In this document: positions 19,194-30,763 of the stretch, one piece after another
How the letters are laid out: each line of letters opens with the position of its first letter
Numbering within the stretch: the stretch's first letter is position 1
Assembly: GCF_900198405.1 (NCBI RefSeq)
Contig: NZ_FZMR01000006.1
Location: forward strand, 62,001 to 126,000
DNA: 64,000 bases
Reading direction: 5' to 3'
From: Helicobacter cetorum
GTDB lineage: Bacteria > Campylobacterota > Campylobacteria > Campylobacterales > Helicobacteraceae
The notes under the pieces: generated by a model
Told to the model about the DNA's origin: nothing
The model's input: the letters and a program-made list of their open reading frames with translations, nothing else
Databases searched by the model: none
Translations under genes and position numbers: made by a program

Positions 19194-19412
19194 CTAAGAT
19201 GACCTTAATTTTTTAATATTTGGGATATATTGAGACAAGCTATTTATATGATTTTTGCTATCTAAAGCTATTGGGTTAAGCAAGTAATGCTTATAGGAAC
19301 TATCATCTACAAGGATTTTAAAATTGCGTGTTTTTATCATTTCTTTAAATAAAAAAGTGTGCGATGAGTTTGGCTTGGTCTTTAGAGACACGACTACCTT
19401 ACTCAACGCCAT
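19194..19412 (-). CDS. Short hypothetical ORF, possibly a gene remnant
   Basis: A 72-codon ORF with no family I recognise and no convincing ribosome-binding site. It lies downstream of the acyltransferase on the same strand, in a stretch that otherwise shows broken coding: about 19440-19530 can be read in another frame as a peptide ending in LKWSSLIKAILGL before a stop, which looks like the C-terminus of a lost gene. In H. pylori, as I recall, a glycosyltransferase (HP0826) follows trxB, so this may be debris of a surface-polysaccharide gene. It could equally be spurious. Confidence 0.25.
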   Translation of the reverse strand: MALSKVVVSLKTKPNSSHTFLFKEMIKTRNFKILVDDSSYKHYLLNPIALDSKNHINSLSQYIPNIKKLRSS

Positions 19413-19523
19413 TATGCAACTAACCGCTATTAAGTCGCATAGAAGAGCCTTATAGTCCTAAAATTGCCTTGATGAGAGAACTCCATTTTAAGTAGTTAAA
19501 GTGGTGGCGGTTCTTATAAAAGG

Positions 19524-20437
19524 CTACACTAACTTTATCATAGAAAAAAATCTCTTTTTGATAAATAACAACGCATGCAACATTATTAATGATAAAAAGA
19601 ATTTAAACCAATATGAAAAACCCATTTTTTCAGCGATGAGATGAGCGATGTTATTGGTATAAATATGAAAAACATAGATAAAAAAACTATGTTTACCATA
19701 AAAGTTTAAAACTTTGATGTTTAGATATTTGCTTAAAGTGCCAAGCAAGATAATCATGCTTAATGCCCATAGAACTTGTATGATTGAATTAGAATGATAA
19801 GTAGGAATGTTTTGGAAAATATAAATACTCATGAGCGTTAGCAAAGCGCTTGTTGGAAGTATTTTACTCTCTCTCTCTCTCTCTCTCTCGTAATTGACAT
19901 TTGATAGTAGAAATACCCTAAGACTAAATAGATCAGAGATGTTAAGGCTCTAGGGATTTGAAAGTAGTTAGGGAAATAAGATGAAATACTAAAAGCCAAA
20001 AGTGAAAGAAAAATAAGAATATACATGTTTGAAGTGAATTTTAAAAAACTTGCCAAAAGGACTTTGGATACAAAAAGACATGGTAAGAACCACAAAACTA
20101 ACGCATAAGTGCCATTTAAATCAGCTGTTAAAAACAAGCCTTTTAGAGTTGGTGCTATTTCTAAAGCCTCTCTATGCAAAGCAAGGCGTTTTAAAATTTC
20201 TACACCAATTCCTAAAAGAGTAAAGATAAAATACGCCCCTATAAGTTTTTTAAAATTCCTTGTAATAAAACTTAATAACTCTAAATTTTTAGGGATAAAA
20301 AACCCTCCTACAAAGAAAAATAATGGCATGTGAAAAGAATAAATCAAATTAGAATAAGGGGAGTTAATATGTCCTAAAACAACCGCTAAAATACCTATGG
20401 CTTTAAGATTATCGGCTAATTGATTGCGTTGAATCAT
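19524..20437 (-). CDS. Phase-variable membrane acyltransferase (acyltransferase-3 family), OFF as read
   Basis: The N-terminal reading frame (from ATG 20437) starts RNQLADNLKAIGILAVVLGHINS, the acyltransferase-3 (OafA-like) opening with its catalytic-type His, and continues through about six TM segments to residue ~180. It then runs into a (GA)11 tract, becoming RERERER and stopping 11 codons later. The C-terminal TM part (from about 19866 to 19524) is open in the frame that follows loss of one dinucleotide. With 10 repeats the whole would be 304 codons, an intact protein of 303 residues. Thus this is a contingency gene, not a dead one. The likely role is O-acylation of surface glycans such as LPS; the substrate is unknown. 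Confidence 0.8.
19867..19889 (+). repeat. (CT)11 C microsatellite inside the acyltransferase gene
   Basis: Twenty-three bases of uninterrupted CT dinucleotide. Slipped-strand mispairing here would switch the gene. Frame arithmetic: 11 units as read are OFF; 10 or 13 units join the two halves of the gene. Confidence 0.95.
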
Positions 20438-20512
20438 TGCAAAAAATCCTTTTTAAAGAGAAATGAAAGAATAGTATTGAATTTTTAGCAGAGCTTATAG
20501 CTCTGCATAGTT

Positions 20513-21061
20513 TTATTTAATAAATTGCTTATATAAAAACTCTGTTCTTCCTATAGCTATAATGTGCCCACGCATTTTGTCATGCAAATCGCCTAAGAAA
20601 AAAGGGGTTTGTAATTCAAGTTTAGGAATGTCTAAGGCATACACTTGGATAAGATAATGATGATCGCCATTAGGGGGCATAGGGCCGATATAGACACTAT
20701 TATTCATATTAGAATGCTGTTTTTCACTCTCACTAAGAGTTGAACGCACAAAACCTTGAGTGAGTGAATTGACCCCTTGAATAATTTCTTTATCCATCAT
20801 TGAAGCGTTTTCTTCTAAGACATTGCCAGAAATATTGCCCACAACCCAGTGGATAAAAGTCATGCCACACACTTTTTGAGCGTCATGGTCTATAAGCTCT
20901 AAAGCATAGCTTTTAGCATTTTCTACCTTGTCCCATGAAATCTTAGGCGAATAAGTGGGTAAGCCATTTTCATCTAAAAATTCTTTAGGGGCGTTACCGC
21001 CAAACTTAGCGTCTAGATAGCCTTGTGAATCAATCTCAATATAAACATTAAAACTTTGCAT
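20513..21061 (-). CDS. YbhB/YbcL-type PEBP-like protein
   Basis: A 182-residue protein of the phosphatidylethanolamine-binding/Raf-kinase-inhibitor-like family. Typical motifs: NGLPTYSPKISWDKVENAKSYALELIDHDA (the pattern N-E-S-P-x-L-x-W with D-D-A), FIHWVVGNI, and YIGPMPPNGDHHYLIQVYALD near residues 125-145. No signal peptide, so likely cytosolic like E. coli YbhB. The ligand and role in bacteria are poorly defined. H. pylori HP0218 is the likely counterpart (from memory). Confidence 0.88.
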   Translation of the reverse strand: MQSFNVYIEIDSQGYLDAKFGGNAPKEFLDENGLPTYSPKISWDKVENAKSYALELIDHDAQKVCGMTFIHWVVGNISGNVLEENASMMDKEIIQGVNSLTQGFVRSTLSESEKQHSNMNNSVYIGPMPPNGDHHYLIQVYALDIPKLELQTPFFLGDLHDKMRGHIIAIGRTEFLYKQFIK

Positions 21062-21253
21062 AATTTATACTCCTAAAAGTTTTTATTGTGAATTTTTGAG
21101 TATTTATTTTATCACATGCTAACCACAAGAATAGCGTAAATTAGGGAAAATAATACAAATATATAAAAGCATAGAATAAGAATTATTAAGAAATAGCTAT
21201 AATTTTTGTATTTAATTAATAATTTGTTTCTTGTTTATTGCTATCATTTGCGA

Positions 21254-21769
21254 ATGGAAAAGAGAATAAATGATTTATGTGCCAGAATGGATGCACTATT
21301 GGAACAGCAAAAAAAGGTGTTTGTATTACTAGAAAATACTTTAAGCACTCGTGTGTGGCTCTCTCCACAAGAGGCATTATTTACAAGCTTGATTAAGCCA
21401 AATAATGATGTTTCTTTAGGAAATAGCCATAGGTTTTTAAGGGGTGTTAGTGAAGAGATGGAATTAGCTCCAGAACTAGCCCCAGAAGATGAAGATAAGC
21501 GTCTTTTTATCTTAAAGCATTTAGGGCATGTGGATATTACCCGCAACAAACAAGACCCTAATTCCAAAAAGGATTGCTTAGAGTTTATCCAACAATATAA
21601 TATTCCTAAACCGCTTATTATTACCGTTCTTTATAATGTCAAAGGGATTAAACCAACTAAAAAAGAAGTCTCTAGACAATTACAAAAACTTTATGTGTGG
21701 GAAAAGCGCTATCAAAAAGGTGGGATAGATGCCTTAAAGGATAGGAGAGGAAGACCTCTTAGTTCTTAA
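21254..21769 (+). CDS. Hypothetical protein with transposase-like helix-turn-helix at its C-terminus
   Basis: About 171 residues if started at ATG 21254 (MEKRINDLCARMDAL); an in-frame upstream ATG at 21206 adds 16 residues that look non-coding. The N-terminus is a short coiled coil. The C-terminus, roughly residues 120-171, reads KKEVSRQLQKLYVWEKRYQKGG then IDALKDRRGRP, which resembles the winged helix-turn-helix of IS-type transposases (pattern W-x-x-R-Y-x-x-G-G-x-x-A-L-x-D-R). There is no catalytic DDE domain. It could be a DNA-binding regulator. H. pylori has a similar unnamed gene before nifS (HP0219, from memory). Confidence 0.7.
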   Translation: MEKRINDLCARMDALLEQQKKVFVLLENTLSTRVWLSPQEALFTSLIKPNNDVSLGNSHRFLRGVSEEMELAPELAPEDEDKRLFILKHLGHVDITRNKQDPNSKKDCLEFIQQYNIPKPLIITVLYNVKGIKPTKKEVSRQLQKLYVWEKRYQKGGIDALKDRRGRPLSS

Positions 21770-21934
21770 GCCCTGCGTTTATAACCTACTTTTTGTGGTA
21801 GGGCAGAGTAGGGGATTTTTCAAAAAAGAGTTGTTTTTAGTAAATTCTGTTGTATTTTTAAGTTAAAATTAAGAAAGTTTTTTGTATTTATCAAGTATTA
21901 AACTTAAATGGGAACAATCGCTCAAAAATTTTAA

Positions 21935-23116
<1,182 letters not shown>

Positions 23117-23141
23117 AGATATTAAATAAAAGGAATAAATA

Positions 23142-24122
23142 ATGGCAAAACATGATTTAGTGGGTTCAGTTCTTTGGGATGCGTATTCTAAAGAAGTGCA
23201 AAGGCGTATGGATAACCCTACGCATTTAGGGGTTTTAACACAAGAACAAGCTAAGGAAAAAAACGCAAAGCTTATTGTGGCAGATTATGGTGCAGAGTCT
23301 TGTGGAGATGCGGTAAGATTGTATTGGCTTGTAGATGAAAGCACAGACACCATTATTGATGCGAAGTTTAAAAGCTTTGGTTGTGGGACAGCGATTGCAA
23401 GCTCGGATATGATGGTTGAATTATGTTTGGGCAAAAAGGTGCAAGAGGCAGTAAAAATTACGAATTTAGATGTAGAAAGAGGCTTGAGAGACGACCCAGA
23501 TACCCCAGCAGTTCCGGGACAAAAAATGCATTGCTCGGTTATGGCATATGATGTGATTAAGCAAGCTGCGGGGCAATATTTGGGCAAAAGTGCAGAAGAT
23601 TTTGAAGATGAAATCATTGTGTGTGAGTGTGCGAGAGTGAGTTTAAGCACTCTAAGGGAAGTGATTAAACTTAATGATTTAAAAAGCGTTGAAGAAATCA
23701 CTAACTACACCAAAGCCGGTGGTTTTTGTGGGAGCTGTATTAGACCCGGTGGGCATGAAAAAAGAGATTATTATCTTGTGGATATTCTTAAAGAAGTGCG
23801 CGAAGAAATGGAAGCTGAAAAACTTAAGGCTACAGCCAATAAATCTCAAAATGGGGAATTATCTTTTAGAGAAATGACTATGGTTCAAAAGATTAAGGCG
23901 GTAGATAAGGTCATTGATGAAAATATCCGCCCTATGCTGATGATGGATGGAGGGGATATGGAGATTCTAGATATCAAAGAAAGTGATGATTACATTGATG
24001 TGTATATCCGCTATGTAGGAGCATGTGATGGATGCATGAGTGCTACTACGGGGACTTTATTTGCCATTGAAAACGCCTTACAAGAATTGCTAGATAGAAA
24101 TATCAGGGTGTTACCGATTTGA
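23142..24122 (+). CDS. nifU: Fe-S cluster scaffold protein NifU
   Basis: A 326-residue full-length NifU with three domains: an IscU-like scaffold (~1-125; Cys in AESCGDA, GCGTAIASSD and MHCSVMA), a BFD-like [2Fe-2S] domain (~145-205; CECARVSLSTL and GGFCGSCI), and a C-terminal Nfu domain (~240-326; GACDGCMSATTGTL). It is cotranscribed with nifS. A rho-independent terminator follows. Confidence 0.96.
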   Translation: MAKHDLVGSVLWDAYSKEVQRRMDNPTHLGVLTQEQAKEKNAKLIVADYGAESCGDAVRLYWLVDESTDTIIDAKFKSFGCGTAIASSDMMVELCLGKKVQEAVKITNLDVERGLRDDPDTPAVPGQKMHCSVMAYDVIKQAAGQYLGKSAEDFEDEIIVCECARVSLSTLREVIKLNDLKSVEEITNYTKAGGFCGSCIRPGGHEKRDYYLVDILKEVREEMEAEKLKATANKSQNGELSFREMTMVQKIKAVDKVIDENIRPMLMMDGGDMEILDIKESDDYIDVYIRYVGACDGCMSATTGTLFAIENALQELLDRNIRVLPI

Positions 24123-24144
24123 GTGTTTTAATAGAAATGTTATT

Positions 24145-24168
24145 GACCGTTTAAAAAACGGTCTTTTT
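24145..24168 (+). terminator. Rho-independent terminator of nifS-nifU
   Basis: A perfect 8-bp stem GACCGTTT / AAACGGTC around an AAA loop, followed directly by TTTTT. It starts 23 bases after the nifU stop. Confidence 0.9.
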
Positions 24169-24173
24169 ATCTA

Positions 24174-24600
24174 TTAATTAAAGATGTTTAAATTTTTTAA
24201 TTCGTCAATAAGTTTTTTTGTTTGAGGACCTGAATAAAAACCTCTTTTACCAAACAGATAGTCTTTTGAGTTTTAATAATTCTACGGTTTTTTAAATAAA
24301 TACTTAGCATCGCTCTCGTTCTCTTTTGAATCTAAGTATCTAATCCTGTCTTCAATATTAGAATATTTAGTTTGTAACAATATGTTGCAAGCCATAAGAA
24401 TGTGCATGTCCATTCTTTTAGATCATGGAGTAATGGTTTTATTGCCACAGAAGAAGTTATACCAATACCATAAAACACTGCAGTAATAATATTCACTTGG
24501 GTAGCTATGGTGAGTAGATAATTTATTGTCTTTTTGTTTTTCTTCAATAGTGGAACTAACATTATTTTTTGACTTTATGTGGTTCTTGATGAAAAACAGA
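24174..24600 (-). pseudogene. Remnant of a small two-TM membrane protein
   Basis: A 76-codon ORF (24562-24332) carries two hydrophobic segments (IITAVFYGIGITSSVAI and WTCTFLWLATYCY). After a frame change the coding pattern resumes as NIEDRIRYLDSKENESDAKYL, is broken again by stops, and ends as GFYSGPQTKKLIDELKNLN before TAA 24174-24176. The pieces together suggest a ~150-residue protein with two TM helices and a charged cytosolic tail. Such two-TM proteins are common as effectors near anti-phage genes, and an AIPR pseudogene is directly upstream, but I cannot name the family. Confidence 0.45.
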
Positions 24601-24629
24601 TATAAAAATTATAGCGATTGTTTCTATGT

Positions 24630-25840
24630 CTATTTTTTGTATGGAGGAATAATGTCTGAGTATTGACCCCTTAATCTTTCAAAAAATAATCCTATTCCTT
24701 CTTGACCCATGAAGAAGTTTTCAATTTTTTCGTGGTATTCATTTAACGATTGTAAATCTTTATCAATGGCGTTTTGATTATTGGCTGAATATATAATGTC
24801 TTTCTTTAATGTCTTATCTTTAGTGGCGATTACTTTTATAACCATTTCAACATTATCGATCTTTTCTTTTTTCTTTTTTATATTGATGAAAAAGGACATT
24901 TGTTGTTTGACACCCATTGATAATTCTTGGAAATGTAAGTGAAAAATTATTTTTTAGATCTTTCTCTTTCTATATTGTCACAGACAATAACTAACCCATT
25001 GTTGAGAAAAGGAAAATAACATTTTTTGCTTTCATTGTTTAAAGTTTTTTCAATAGATTGATTGACATTTGTTTGCCCAATGCAACTTCTGAAATTTTCC
25101 ATAAATAAACTTTGTTTTAAATGACCGTCAGTAGTTAGTATTAAATTTTTCAGATTTTGGAATTTAACAGTTGCCAATAAACTAATTTCAATATTTTTAA
25201 CAGAAGGTAACTCAATCGTATCTTCAAATTGTAACTTTACTGCATGAAATCTAGCAATTTTGTCATACTTTTCCTTGAGCTCATCTTTTTGGAGGATGCC
25301 AATTCTGTCAAGAATACATTTATGCTCTAAATCATTCCTAGATTGAATTTTATTTTCTTCAATTTTAATCTTATTAGGTGAAAAATTATGCGAAGTTCTC
25401 CCATTCTTGTAAATTGTATAAAAAGGTTCAATTTCTATATTCTCTGTTAGAAAGCTAACAACCGTATCTACAAAAGTGCTAAACTTTTGTTCATTGAAAC
25501 CGTTCTGTGTTGTAGATTGTATAAAACCTATTTTAACATTTATTCTTTTCTTATCACCAAATTTATCTATATCAGATTCTTCAGCTATTGATTATCCGTT
25601 TCCTATGATTGCAATGCCATCTATTCCTTGTGCCTTATCTGTAGATATTGATGCAATATCGTGTAATTCTTCTTCCAATAGATTTGAGGCAATAATATAG
25701 TTACTGAAGTCTTCAAAAATATTATTTTCATTTTGCTCACTTTTAGTTATGTTAAATCTCTTTAAAAAATCATTGATTTTAGCATTTAAGCCAATATCAA
25801 ACTTTTGTGCCCATTGAGCATTCCTTGATAATTATTTTAA
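24630..25840 (-). pseudogene. AIPR-family (abortive phage infection) protein, degraded
   Basis: Reading across frames gives, in order: QWAQKFDIGLNAKIND, an N-terminal segment with DGIAIIGNG followed by an in-frame TAA (25592-25594), VKIGFIQSTTQNGF, the core LFMENFRSCIGQTNVNQSIE and NNGLVIVCDNI, then after a frameshift near 24950 RIINGCQTTNVLF, and after another near 24890 VIKVIATKDKTLKKDI, ANNQNAI and LFFERLRGQY. The order RxxxG-x-VNxxI, FxNNGxxI, NGxQTxN and NxQN is characteristic of AIPR (PF10592) proteins linked to abortive infection and restriction systems. At least one stop and two frameshifts make it non-functional, and the C-terminus seems truncated. Confidence 0.8.
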
Positions 25841-25865
25841 AGCTACGATTCTAGCTTAGTTATAG

Positions 25866-26963
<1,098 letters not shown>

Positions 26964-26985
26964 TTAGATTTTAAATGTGATTTTA

Positions 26986-27151
26986 AGTATAGTATTTTGT
27001 TAGTAAACTAATTCAAACGGCTTATACAATCTAATTAGATTAGAAAAGATTGATTGTATTTTTTTAATAAATCTAATTTAGTAAAAAGTTAATGATTGAA
27101 TAACAAAAAAATGTGATTTAGTTTGAAACTTTAAGTATTTTTGAGTATAGT
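26986..27151. promoter_or_regulatory. Divergent ansB/dcuA promoter region
   Basis: The 233-base gap between ansB and dcuA holds candidate -10 hexamers in both directions: TATACT on the minus strand at 26991-26986, ~35 bases before ansB, and TATAGT at 27146-27151, ~36 bases before dcuA. The spacer is almost pure A/T with runs of T, which often influences promoter strength in Helicobacter. Confidence 0.4.
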
Positions 27152-27187
27152 TTTCTTATTATTAAATAAATTTAAAAAGGGTTAGCC

Positions 27188-28516
27188 ATGGATACCTTTT
27201 TTCAAATTGTAGTGTTACTTTTTTCACTTTTTTTAGGGGCTAGGCTTGGGGGCTTAGGGGTAGGCTATGCGGGGGGCTTGGGTGTGCTTATTCTTTGCTT
27301 ATTTTTAGGGTTAAATCCGGGTAAAATCCCTTTTGATGTGATTTTAGTGATTATGGCAGTCATTAGTGCTATAAGTGCCATGCAAAGTGCTGGGGGCTTA
27401 GATTACTTAGTCAAAATTGCTGAAAAATTTTTAAAAAAACACCCCAAACAAATCAATTATTTTGCTCCAAGCGTGGCGTATTTTTTAACTCTTCTAGCTG
27501 GCACAGGGCATACGGCATTTTGCTTGATGCCTGTAATTGTTGAAGTGAGTCAAAGTCAAAATATCAAACCCAAAGTGCCTTTAAGTTTAGCGGTAGTGTC
27601 TAGTCAAGTAGCCATTACAGCAAGCCCTGTAAGTGCGGCTGTGGTGTTTATGAGTGGCATTTTAGAACCCTTAGGGGCAAGCTATCTCACGCTTTTAATG
27701 ATTTGGATTTCTACGACTTTTCTAGCATGTATACTCACCGCCTTTATAATGAGTTTTACGAATTTGAGATTAGATAGCGACCCCATTTATTTGAAGCGTT
27801 TGAAACAGGGTAAAATTTCGCCCCCCACTACTCAAGCAGAAAAAGAAGTGTCTAAGAATGCCAAATTATCGGTATGGATTTTTATGGGTGGGGTTGTAGC
27901 GATTGTTTGTTATGCGAGTGCGATTTCTAAAAATATCGCTCTAATTGAGCCAGTGATTTTAGGTAGAGATTATGCGATTGTGTGTTTCATGCTGAGCGTG
28001 GCGACTTTAATTGTGTTATTATGTAAGCTAAATACTAACGATATTTCACAAACAAGTGTGTTTAAATCCGGTATGCAAGCATGCGTATGCGTGCTTGGAG
28101 TAGCGTGGCTAGGGGATACTTTTGTGAGTAATCATATAGATGAAATTAAGCATTACGCTTCTTTTTTGATTAGAGATTATCCGTTTTTGCTTGCGGTGGC
28201 ACTCTTTTTTGCTTCCATGCTTTTATATTCACAAGCCGCTACTTCTAAAGCCCTTATTCCAAGCGTGATTATGGCTTTGGGTATTAGTGCAAATAATACA
28301 GAATATTTGTATATTATCGTGGCTTCTTTTGCAAGCGTTTCGGCATTATTTGTATTGCCTACTTATCCCACTTTACTAGGAGCGATTGCTATGGATAATA
28401 CCGGCACCACGAAAATGGGGCGTTATGTGTTTGACCACTCGTTTTTAATTCCTGGGGTTTTAATCGTGTCTTTGAGTGTGGCACTAGGTTTTATTATTGC
28501 ACCGCTGATTTTATAG
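27188..28516 (+). CDS. dcuA: Anaerobic C4-dicarboxylate/aspartate antiporter
   Basis: A 442-residue polytopic membrane protein with ~10-12 TM helices. It opens FFQIVVLLFSLFLGARLGGLGVGYAGGLGV, followed by GTGHTAFCLMPVI and SSQVAITASPVSAAVV, all typical of Dcu carriers. It exchanges fumarate, succinate and aspartate. An AAAAAGG site precedes the ATG. Adjacent divergent ansB makes aspartate in the periplasm. Confidence 0.95.
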   Translation: MDTFFQIVVLLFSLFLGARLGGLGVGYAGGLGVLILCLFLGLNPGKIPFDVILVIMAVISAISAMQSAGGLDYLVKIAEKFLKKHPKQINYFAPSVAYFLTLLAGTGHTAFCLMPVIVEVSQSQNIKPKVPLSLAVVSSQVAITASPVSAAVVFMSGILEPLGASYLTLLMIWISTTFLACILTAFIMSFTNLRLDSDPIYLKRLKQGKISPPTTQAEKEVSKNAKLSVWIFMGGVVAIVCYASAISKNIALIEPVILGRDYAIVCFMLSVATLIVLLCKLNTNDISQTSVFKSGMQACVCVLGVAWLGDTFVSNHIDEIKHYASFLIRDYPFLLAVALFFASMLLYSQAATSKALIPSVIMALGISANNTEYLYIIVASFASVSALFVLPTYPTLLGAIAMDNTGTTKMGRYVFDHSFLIPGVLIVSLSVALGFIIAPLIL

Positions 28517-28622
28517 TGTTAGTTTTCATGGTTTTTATCTTTTTGTTTTTTTGGGTGGAGCTTTGTGAGTTTTAAGTCATTTTGCATTACAATATTCACA
28601 AACGAGTTCTGAGTTAAGGATT

Positions 28623-30365
28623 ATGATAGATATGCAAGTCTTAGCGTTAAAATACCGCCCCAAACATTTTAGCGAGCTAGTAGGACAAGATAGCGTAGCC
28701 AAAACGCTTTCTTTAGCCCTAGACAATAAGCGTTTGGCTAATGCTTATTTATTCAGTGGGTTAAGGGGTTCTGGTAAAACAAGCTCTTCTAGGATTTTTG
28801 CTAGAGCGTTGATGTGTGAAGCAGGGCCAAAAGCTGTGCCTTGTGATACTTGCATTCAGTGTGAGAGTGCTTTAAATAACCATCATATTGATATTATAGA
28901 GATGGATGGGGCTTCTAATAGGGGGATTGATGATGTGCGTAATCTCATAGAGCAAACCCGCTACAAACCAAGCTTTGGGCGTTATAAAATCTTTATCATT
29001 GATGAAGTGCATATGTTTACTACAGAAGCATTTAACGCTCTTTTAAAGACTTTAGAAGAACCCCCTAGTCATGTGAAATTTCTTCTAGCAACTACTGATG
29101 CTTTGAAATTACCTGCAACTATCCTTAGTCGCACCCAGCATTTTAGATTTAAAAAAATCCCAGAAATTGCTGTAATAGCCCATTTAAAAACCATTTTGGA
29201 AAAAGAAAAAGTGGGTTATGAAGAGAGTGCATTAGAAAAACTAGCTCACAGTGGACAAGGAAGCTTAAGAGATACGCTCACTCTTTTAGAACAAGCCATA
29301 AATTATTGCAATAATTCTATCACAGAGAGTAAAGTAGCTGAAATGTTGGGGGCGATTGATAGAAGTGTATTAGAAGACTTTTTTCAAAGTTTAATCAACC
29401 AAGATGAAGCCTTATTACAAGAGCGTTATGGAATTTTAGAAAATTATGAAACAGAAGGCGTTTTAGAAGAAATGATGCTTTTTTTGAAAGCAAAGTTATT
29501 AAGTCCTAGCTCATATTCGTTAATTTTGATAGAGCGGTTTTTTAAAATCATTATGAGTAGCTTGAGTCTTTTAAAAGAAGGGGCAAATTCTAGCTTTGTG
29601 CTGTTATTATTAAAAATGAAATTTAAAGAAGCCCTAAAGCTTAAAGCCTTAGATGATGCGATTTTAGAATTAGAACAAACTAAAGAAAAAATCTCTCAAC
29701 CCCCCTTAAATCAAAACTTAAACTATAACGAAAAAGAAGTTCCAAGATTAGAAACCAAAAACTTAGAAACTCCACAAGAAAAAACCCTACAAGCTTCTAC
29801 GCTATCAGCCAAAGAACAAATTTTTCAGAATTTATTCAAGCAAGTTCAAAAATTAGTTTATGAGCGAAACTATGAACTAGGGGCTGTGTTTGAAAAAAGT
29901 ATTCGTTTTGTAGATTTTGATAGTAATACTAAGACACTCACTTGGGAGTCTCTAGCGATAGATAAGGATAAGGAACTTTTAAGAGAGCATTTTAAAATTG
30001 TCAAAAAAATTGTTGATGAAGTTTTTGGTAAAAACGAGACGATTAAAATCGCCCTAAAAAGCACAGAAAATCTTAAGGATATAGAGAATACAAAATCTTC
30101 GTTAAACACACAAGAACAAGTTAATAACGGACAAATTACCCCTAAATTAATGAATAACGCCCCACAAGAACAAATTATAGACCTTTCAAAAACGACCCCT
30201 AAAGTTTCTAAGGTAGAAGTTAAAAAAGAAACTCAAAACAAAGAAAACCCTAAAGAAATACAAGAACCCCCTTTAAATGAATTGCAAAATTTTATAGATA
30301 ACCATAAAGAACTCATTAAAGAGATTAAGAGTGAGTTTGGGGTTAAAAGCGTGGAGCTACTATGA
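28623..30365 (+). CDS. dnaX: DNA polymerase III gamma/tau subunit
   Basis: A 580-residue clamp-loader subunit. Walker A GLRGSGKTSSSR (~45-56), a zinc module (CEAGPKAVPCDTCIQC, four Cys), Walker B FIIDEVHMF, and the sensor-1 region LLATTDALKLPATILSRTQ. After residue ~370 the sequence turns into a low-complexity Lys/Glu/Gln-rich linker with a C-terminal tau-like part. The ATG at 28632 (MQVLALKYRP) may be the true start. The stop overlaps the tsaE start by four bases, indicating coupling. Confidence 0.95.
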   Translation: MIDMQVLALKYRPKHFSELVGQDSVAKTLSLALDNKRLANAYLFSGLRGSGKTSSSRIFARALMCEAGPKAVPCDTCIQCESALNNHHIDIIEMDGASNRGIDDVRNLIEQTRYKPSFGRYKIFIIDEVHMFTTEAFNALLKTLEEPPSHVKFLLATTDALKLPATILSRTQHFRFKKIPEIAVIAHLKTILEKEKVGYEESALEKLAHSGQGSLRDTLTLLEQAINYCNNSITESKVAEMLGAIDRSVLEDFFQSLINQDEALLQERYGILENYETEGVLEEMMLFLKAKLLSPSSYSLILIERFFKIIMSSLSLLKEGANSSFVLLLLKMKFKEALKLKALDDAILELEQTKEKISQPPLNQNLNYNEKEVPRLETKNLETPQEKTLQASTLSAKEQIFQNLFKQVQKLVYERNYELGAVFEKSIRFVDFDSNTKTLTWESLAIDKDKELLREHFKIVKKIVDEVFGKNETIKIALKSTENLKDIENTKSSLNTQEQVNNGQITPKLMNNAPQEQIIDLSKTTPKVSKVEVKKETQNKENPKEIQEPPLNELQNFIDNHKELIKEIKSEFGVKSVELL

Positions 30366-30763
30366 GAGCGAATTTAGATGAGCTAGAAAAGATTGCTAGT
30401 GAAATTTTGAAAGATAATTTTATGGGGGTGGTTTTTTTAAAAGGCGTTGTAGGAAGTGGCAAAACGACCTTGGTTCAAGCTTGCTTAAAACATTTGGGTT
30501 TAGACAAGCAGGCTACTTCGCCGACCTTTAGTTTAATGCACGCTTATAGTGAAAGCGTGTTTCACTATGATTTTTATATGCGTGATTTAGAAGCTTGTTT
30601 AAAACTTGGCATGCTAGAGTGCTTGTTAGAAAAAGGGATTCATTTTATAGAATGGGGCGATGAAAAATTAGAAAAAATTTTAAAAAAATACGATTTAGCT
30701 ATTAAGGTTGTAGAAATTAAAACAGAGCTAACAAACCGCTTTTATACAATAAGGGTTGCTTGA
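30362..30763 (+). CDS. tsaE: tRNA threonylcarbamoyladenosine biosynthesis ATPase
   Basis: A 133-residue TsaE (YjeE) protein needed for t6A37 of ANN-decoding tRNAs. Walker A GVVGSGKTTLVQ (~28-39), the family-specific SPTFSLMHAYSE, HYDFYM and IEWGD motifs are present. It overlaps dnaX by four bases and is followed at once by lptB. Confidence 0.93.
   Translation: MRANLDELEKIASEILKDNFMGVVFLKGVVGSGKTTLVQACLKHLGLDKQATSPTFSLMHAYSESVFHYDFYMRDLEACLKLGMLECLLEKGIHFIEWGDEKLEKILKKYDLAIKVVEIKTELTNRFYTIRVA

Noticed and set aside
25476-25700. Plus-strand ORF of 74 codons
   Set aside because: It is antisense to the AIPR pseudogene, whose motifs on the minus strand explain the coding bias.
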